This document shows, piece after piece, positions 58,739 through 64,000 of a DNA stretch of 64,000 bases. How positions within the stretch are numbered: position 1 is the first letter of the stretch; each line of letters opens with the position of its first letter. Location: contig CM055098.1 of the NCBI GenBank assembly GCA_029204225.1, positions 49,228,277-49,292,276 on the forward strand, written 5' to 3'. The notes beneath the pieces are model-generated. The model did not search any database and was not told the origin of the DNA. It saw only the letters and a list, made by a program, of their open reading frames with translations. This DNA comes from Diphasiastrum complanatum (Eukaryota > Streptophyta > Lycopodiopsida > Lycopodiales > Lycopodiaceae). The translations under genes were made by a program, and so were the position numbers.

Positions 58739-59654
58739 TGTTGCGCCAGCACCTCAAAGGGCGCTGAGACTCGAGCGATTTTCCCAACATGCGGTTAAGT
58801 CTAACATTCATCCATCATGCACTTACGTAAGAGCCAGCTCAGAAATGTAACAAGCTTAACCACTCAGACTTAAGAAAATTGGAATCCCAACCAACCTGAA
58901 AGCCAACTCAAAATCCGTCCCCAAAAGGTAACCAAAGGCAAAGACAAGCCACACATGAAACCCAAGGCATAGTGGTCGCCAAACTGACCAATTGGCATAG
59001 CGGCAAGCCCCATGTCGATGACAGGGACCCTTAGGCGCTAGTGAAGCAAAAAGGTTGTAGTAAAGGTCCTTCCACTTGGACCAGTCTCGGAGGCGAAACC
59101 GAAATGGTAATCATCCCCAAGGATCAACTTTATTAGATTCGGAAGAGGTTACATTCACACATAGACTGACCAGTCTCGAGGCCACCAACATGTGCTGGGC
59201 ATTGTGCCTGGCTCGTGCTGGTAGAGGGAGCTGAGACCTGGCAACTGGATTCCTGGCGCTGGTTGAGCTGCCCAAGTTTCTGTCTGCCGGACTCCCCCTA
59301 TAGTTCTGCTGTGATTCGGCGCACCCCTTCTGGTTTGAAACATAGTGCTTTCTAGTAAAGCACCCTTTCTATGACTTAGTTTTTATTTTGCTGATTAAGC
59401 TTGGCAAGCCTGGCAGAATCAGTCTGGCTCCCGGACATGGGTCCCGGGAGCCGTCCCGGCGGTCGAATCAACTTGCTTTCCTGACTAGGCCATGACTTGA
59501 GCTCCAGAGCTAGCTCATGACTTGTGACTACTTGACTGGCTCACCACAGGTCGGAGGCTCAGTCCTTGACGTTCTAACTTGCTCTGGGACCTTAGAGAGT
59601 GTCACCCCTTAGAGTCTTACAGGGCACGCTGGGTGCACCCGAGTCAGCTTTACA
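58739..59654 (-). repeat. 5' LTR of the non-autonomous element
   Basis: 916 bp, matching 56950-57862. It ends TTTACA next to the probable duplicated target. Confidence 0.88.
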
Positions 59655-59939
59655 ATAGTAGGACCAAATGTGATGCCATCAATTATCCACCACCATTGGA
59701 TGAGAGTAGGACCAAATCTTTGTGGCAATTGTGTTGGGGACTAAGTTCTTCCCAAAGATACAAAATGAAGTGTTTGTAGTGAATGTTTGTGGATGCAAAG
59801 ACAAGGTTTTGAGTTTTAAATTAAGCAAAGGAAATGGATATTTATTCTGATGTTGTCATGGCACTTAAAAACTTAAATACTACATGTCACCATTGAGTTC
59901 CAAGGTTTAACTCTCAAAACTTGGAGTGGTATTTAAGGC

Positions 59940-60210
59940 CCAAAGCATAAAAGGTTGAAGGACACATGAATTTTTAGTATCAACATGATATAACCATATT
60001 CAATGCCTAAATTTCTGATTCTCAAAAGTTACCTCAAGACTCTCTTGGCAAGATGTCGTGTCTTTATGTTAGGACTGCATAAACTGACTAAGTTTACTAA
60101 TGTAAGAACTTAGATCAAGCTTAGTAATCGCCAGCCATGTGAGGCTTCCATTAGCATTCTAGAGAAATAGTAAGCAATAGCCCATGCAACTTGGCTATCT
60201 ATGCCATATT
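59940..60210 (-). pseudogene. Copia RNase H-region remnant
   Basis: The minus strand reads GSLTWLAITKLDLSSYISKL and SQFMQS, the segment that normally follows RT (GSLTWLAITRPDLS-type), then a broken RYL...GIEYGY stretch. Together with 62321-64000 it has the right order and distance (about 4 kb) to be the far end of one Copia. Confidence 0.7.
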
Positions 60211-60252
60211 GAACCTCAATTTTTTTTTTGAGGTAAACTATGTGAATGAGGA

Positions 60253-60269
60253 TGTGTGTGTGTGTGTGT
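60253..60269. repeat. (TG)n microsatellite
   Basis: Short TG tract of about 17 bp inside decayed Copia-flanked sequence. Confidence 0.9.
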
Positions 60270-60299
60270 TTGTTATTATTGTTCGGTATAATCAAATGT

Positions 60300-62320
60300 T
60301 AGGGCGTTTTTATTACATGAACCTCAAAAAATCTAGGGTAATATGTGGATGAACTTTTGAGTCAACCGTTGTGAGGTTCTCAAATTTTGATTGGGTTTAA
60401 AATTGTGTACACTAGATCAAGAAAGTAAACTAGCTTACTATACATTTGATATATGTATTTGGTCCTACTTTAAGTTAGATCTAGTCGATGTAGAATTCTT
60501 GAATTGAATCCAATAAAATAATAGTAATTAGGAGTGATGCAACAATAGTTCAAAAACACATTGTTTGCACATCATATTTAAAAACAAATTGTTTGCACAT
60601 CATAAATGTGCAATTTCTTGTTTTGAAAAAGGAATCCTTTAGCCATATATAGCCTCCCTTGGTGTCACATCATATTTTTATGGAATATGCTTATATTAAC
60701 CATCTATGTACCTATCAATGTCTTCAAAGTTGTGGAGATATTGTTAAATTTATTTTCTTACTAATAGATATTTATGCCACTTTCAAATGAACTATCACAT
60801 TCAAACATTAACTATGTAAACTTGGCATTTATTAAATATAATGCAAAGTGTCACATGGCCTATATTTATCTAAATATTGAGTGTAATAGTTGTTTATCTT
60901 CTATTCACATTACACATAGAAGATCATGTACTCTCAAGTAAAATGCTTGATGATGTCATATGAAAACAAAGGTTTGGCTATTGTATATGTGCATTTCAAA
61001 TGCATTTGATGTATCTTTGAACTTTTGTAAGAGTCAAAATAGTGATAGGATGATTTAGATTATCATTATGAGTCTTTCTTTTTCTAATGAAATTTTGTGA
61101 AGTAAGAATTGCAACTTTTTTCAAAAATTGTGTCTTGTTTCTAAAACGAGAAATTGTTGTGCCATGAAATATTAGAAAACATTTTAGCCTCTAATTGAAG
61201 GTACAAATTATTGGTTCAAGTGTCCACAAGTCTTTTTGTTAGAAATTGTCAAAAGTTGTCATATATTAACAAACTTCAAAAAATCTTATATACGACAATG
61301 ATTATTTATCCTATTCGGCCGTGCTCCTAACTTCTAAAAACGATTGGAAATTGTTGGTAGCTTCTCTATTAGCGAGTTTTTGAGTCTTAGACATATGTTG
61401 GATAAGTAGATGGTCTTCTATGAGAAAACTTAAGTTTCTATATTCTTTTTGGATATTTCCATGCTCAAATTTTTTATTTTGTGTAATAGAATTTACCTTT
61501 TGACAATTTGTTAGTCACTGATGACCCGATTCCTTGAGTACTAAAGTCACTTGAAAGACCACAATCCTTGTGCATGTGCATTTTTGATAACAACATTTTG
61601 AAATCTAAATTAATTGGTATGAGATTGAAAATATAATTTTCCCTCTGTATGGACTCATGGATTCGAATTCATGTGCATCTGGATTTGACTTTTGTTGATA
61701 TTAAAATAAACTATATAAGCTATAGAATGAGCTATCTAAGCCATAGGATGCATTTCATGTCAATTTCATAGGGTTAATATACAATTCATGAAAATAATTG
61801 ATAAAGATCATTGTGAGCTTTGAAAGCTTCGACAATTGGATGTTTAATCCTAACTAAGAGCAAAAATGAAAGAATTAAATCTAGAAGCAACCAAAATAGA
61901 AAACATTCAAGATAATGCTAAAGCCGTGAAAATCTCCATGAAATCACATTAAGAATGAGAAAAAGATTACAAAGCATTGAATAGAGCATGAATTCATGTG
62001 GATAAGACACATAAGACCTAATAAATGGAAATCCCAAGACTCACATTCAAAAAGGAGGAAGAGGAGATGGAGCTCCTAGTTCTCTCTCTTGCAAATGAGC
62101 CAAAAGATACAAAAAGTGATGTCTCTTCCCTACTTATAGACAATGCTCTAATCTAAATCGATCGGACATTCAATCAAAGCATAAATATTCGTTCTTTCTC
62201 TCTATATCCAGAGTATTGTTTTAGGAAGATTGTGCATTTGAATGCATTCAAAGTGTACACACACTTTCGACTTAATCGAATCATTTGATGTAGCTTGGAT
62301 CTGGCTGAGTTGAGAAGTGT
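60300..62320. other. Decayed sequence where RT of the terminal Copia would be expected
   Basis: By position this should carry the RT domain linking 62321 to 60210, but I could not recognise RT motifs on either strand. It may have been replaced by other sequence. Confidence 0.4.
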
Positions 62321-64000
62321 TCAATTCTTCCTTTTTGCAATTCCATTTTGTTGAGGAGAATAGGAAGTTGTGAACTGTCTTCGAATGTCATGTTCAGCCA
62401 AGTAGTCAAACATCTCGTTAGAGAGGTATTTGCCACCACCATCAATTCGGAGAGCTTTCACTTTTGTGGACGTTTGTGTCTCAACCATGGCCTTGACTCT
62501 TTTGAACCATTCAAAGGATTCTAGTTTGTGCTTATGAACATGGCTGTAGACCATCTAGAATAATCATCTATGAAAGTGACAAAATAAATTGCATCTCCTA
62601 AGGATGGAATTGGCATTGGACCACAAAGATTGTTATGTACAAGATCTAATACATGCTTTGTTTTGACATAATGTGATTTGGGAAACTTGCTTCTAGAGTG
62701 TTTGCCATAGATACATGATTCACAAAAGAAAGATTTCCTATCCAATGAAAAAGGAAAATACAATCCATCAACTAGATTATTACAACGCATATAAGAAAGT
62801 GATCTTGTATTAACGTGTCCAAATCTACTATGCCATAGATTAGCATTATCGTTTACATTTTCATGAGAAATACTAGCTAATGCAACTGAGTTAGAGAGTA
62901 GATATAGACTTCTAACTCTAGTACATGTAGTTGGTATCTTCATCGAAGACTGTACATTGTTCAAAAGAGAAAGTAACAATGTAGCCCTCATCAGTTATCT
63001 TAGAGACTGGTAACATGTTCATTGATAGCTAAGGTACATGAAGAACATTGGGAACACAAATAGAAACATCGTTCTTGAGTGTGATCTTGATTGTCCCTTT
63101 GCCTTCCATGCATATGGTGCTTGAATCTCCGAGGTAGATGAATCGATCTCTGTTGTAAGTTGCATACTCGGTAAACCATTCATTGCGAGAGGTCATGTGT
63201 TGGGTAGCGTCGTTGTCCAGGTACTAGCTATCATGGTCTTCGTTGCCACTATTGTAAGCCATTAACAGGTGTGAATCTTGCTCTTTGAATTCCACTGCAT
63301 TGGAGGAATCATGACTGCTGTTGTTGCTGCTTCTTTGCTTCAGTGTAGATGCGGATTCGACATTTCTTGATGTCATGATTACCTCTCTTACAATATCTAC
63401 AGAAGAGCTTTTTGTGTGATCCACTGCTCTCACCTTGAGTATGAGGCTTCTGCTGCTGCTGCTACTGCACTTAGTTCTTGGCCTTGTAATAGTCTTTCTT
63501 CTTGGTGTACAGGGCCACAGACTTATCTTTGATGGACAGGCCATTGGTCTTTCTTCGCATTTCTTCTTGAAGAAGATTATCGATCACCTTTTAAAGAGTG
63601 AGGTCGTGTTGCGTGGATCACCACAAAGTGTTCATACGACATTGGAAGAGAAGAAAACAAGGTCATAATGGCATCATCATCTTGAATGGCACATCCTACA
63701 GCTGATAACTGATCCATTAAAGACTTAAGGTTGTTTATGAGAAGTGATGGCAGTAGAATCAGTCATGTTAAGTGTGAAGAACTTTTCTTCTAAGGTGTAA
63801 TCTAGTGGTTACATCTTGAGTCTCGTATAGACTTGATAACAAATCCAGTGCTTCCTTAGAGGTTTTGCATGTGATAACATGGGATATTTGGAAGTTGGCC
63901 AGATTGAGTGTGAACATGCCAAGGCCTTCTGATCTTTGATCTTCCATGCCTTTGCTTGATCACCATTTGTTGGAGAATATGTTAGATCGAGCCCTTCAAT
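62321..64000 (-). pseudogene. Copia gag-protease-integrase, degenerate, runs off the window
   Basis: Minus strand from 63964 downward: gag matching 23095-23483 (same family), a CCHC knuckle FCRYCKRGNHDIKKC (about 63360-63405), protease/linker DSSTICMEGKGTIKITLKND, then the integrase zinc finger (LWHSRFGHVNTRSLSYM...CESCIYGKHSRSKFP) and the DDE core FVTFIDDYSR (about 62565), ALRIDGGGKYLSNEMFDYLA (about 62420-62460) and SPQQNGIAKRKN (about 62321-62350). Several frameshifts and stops. Gag homology ends at 63964, where TGTTGGAGAATATG begins unrelated sequence. Confidence 0.85.

Larger units (their letters stand above)
56950..59654 (-). mobile_element. Non-autonomous LTR retrotransposon (TRIM/LARD-like)
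   Basis: Two direct repeats of about 0.91 kb, each TGTTGC...TTTACA in plus view, enclose 876 bp without coding capacity. On the minus strand the order is LTR (59654-58739), PBS TGGTATCAGAGCCAAC (58736-58721), internal region, PPT (GAGGGGAGGA, 57875-57866), LTR (57862-56950). GTAGG precedes the left LTR and recurs at 59658-59662, three bases past the right LTR, a probable target duplication. LTR divergence is visible (a few per cent), so it is older than the split Copia. It needs proteins from another element. Confidence 0.85.

Noticed and set aside
63964-64000. TGTTGGAGAATATG as the start of another LTR
   Set aside because: Plausible LTR start interrupting the gag homology, but only 37 bases remain in the window and nothing can be verified.
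1-64000. tRNA, rRNA or other RNA genes
   Set aside because: I looked for cloverleaf-type and conserved RNA sequences and saw none that I could support by eye; a tRNAscan or Rfam scan would be decisive.

Overview
This is a plant nuclear window. It is AT-rich, dominated by decayed retrotransposons, and holds two host genes that look intact. The plant assignment rests on four things: a photorespiratory glycine decarboxylase P-protein gene with a mitochondrial presequence and GT-AG introns; an intronless trihelix transcription factor; Copia-type LTR elements primed by initiator Met-tRNA; and many (GA)n/(TC)n tracts. I cannot name the species. Low gene density and many nested elements suggest a large, repeat-rich land-plant genome.

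Layout. 1-8.1 kb: three monomers of a 187-bp satellite, a Copia RT fragment (+) and a rearranged Copia gag-PR-IN remnant (-). 8.1-9.6 kb: the trihelix gene, with (GA)n and (TC)n upstream. 9.6-17.9 kb: no recognisable gene, only simple repeats and a dispersed repeat shared with 35.8 kb. 17.9-22.7 kb: a divergent gene pair, a ParB-like domain protein (-) and an RNase H-fold, DUF7869-like transposase (+), flanking an array of palindromic iterons with 31-bp periodicity; both genes carry a few inactivating lesions. 23.1-25.7 kb: a Copia 5' end (PBS, probable LTR, gag) abutting a truncated Helitron Rep. 26-29.7 kb: an unrecognised intron-containing transposase-like gene (+) and an unknown gene (-).

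29.9-41.4 kb: one young Copia element cut in two by an inversion. LTR-gag-PR-IN reads + at 29.9-33.4 kb, and IN-RT-RNaseH-LTR reads - at 41.4-38.6 kb. The outer LTR edges carry TCTAT and its reverse complement ATAGA, the target-site duplication expected if the halves were once contiguous. Between the halves lie two tandem copies of an unknown gene, a patch of inverted motifs and a Ulp1-like protease fragment. 42.9-45.2 kb: a Copia RT remnant and a second copy of a 0.52-kb piece of the 27-kb gene, intron included.

46.3-55.4 kb (-): the complete P-protein gene, 15 coding exons and a predicted 1035 residues. Upstream are a (TCGA)n tract and a strong hairpin. 56.95-59.65 kb: a non-autonomous LTR element with about 0.91-kb LTRs, PBS and PPT and no coding capacity. 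59.9-64 kb: a decayed Copia (-) that runs off the window.

The most novel candidate is the ParB-like/DUF7869-like divergent pair with its palindromic array. The best-supported structural event is the inversion through the Copia integrase.
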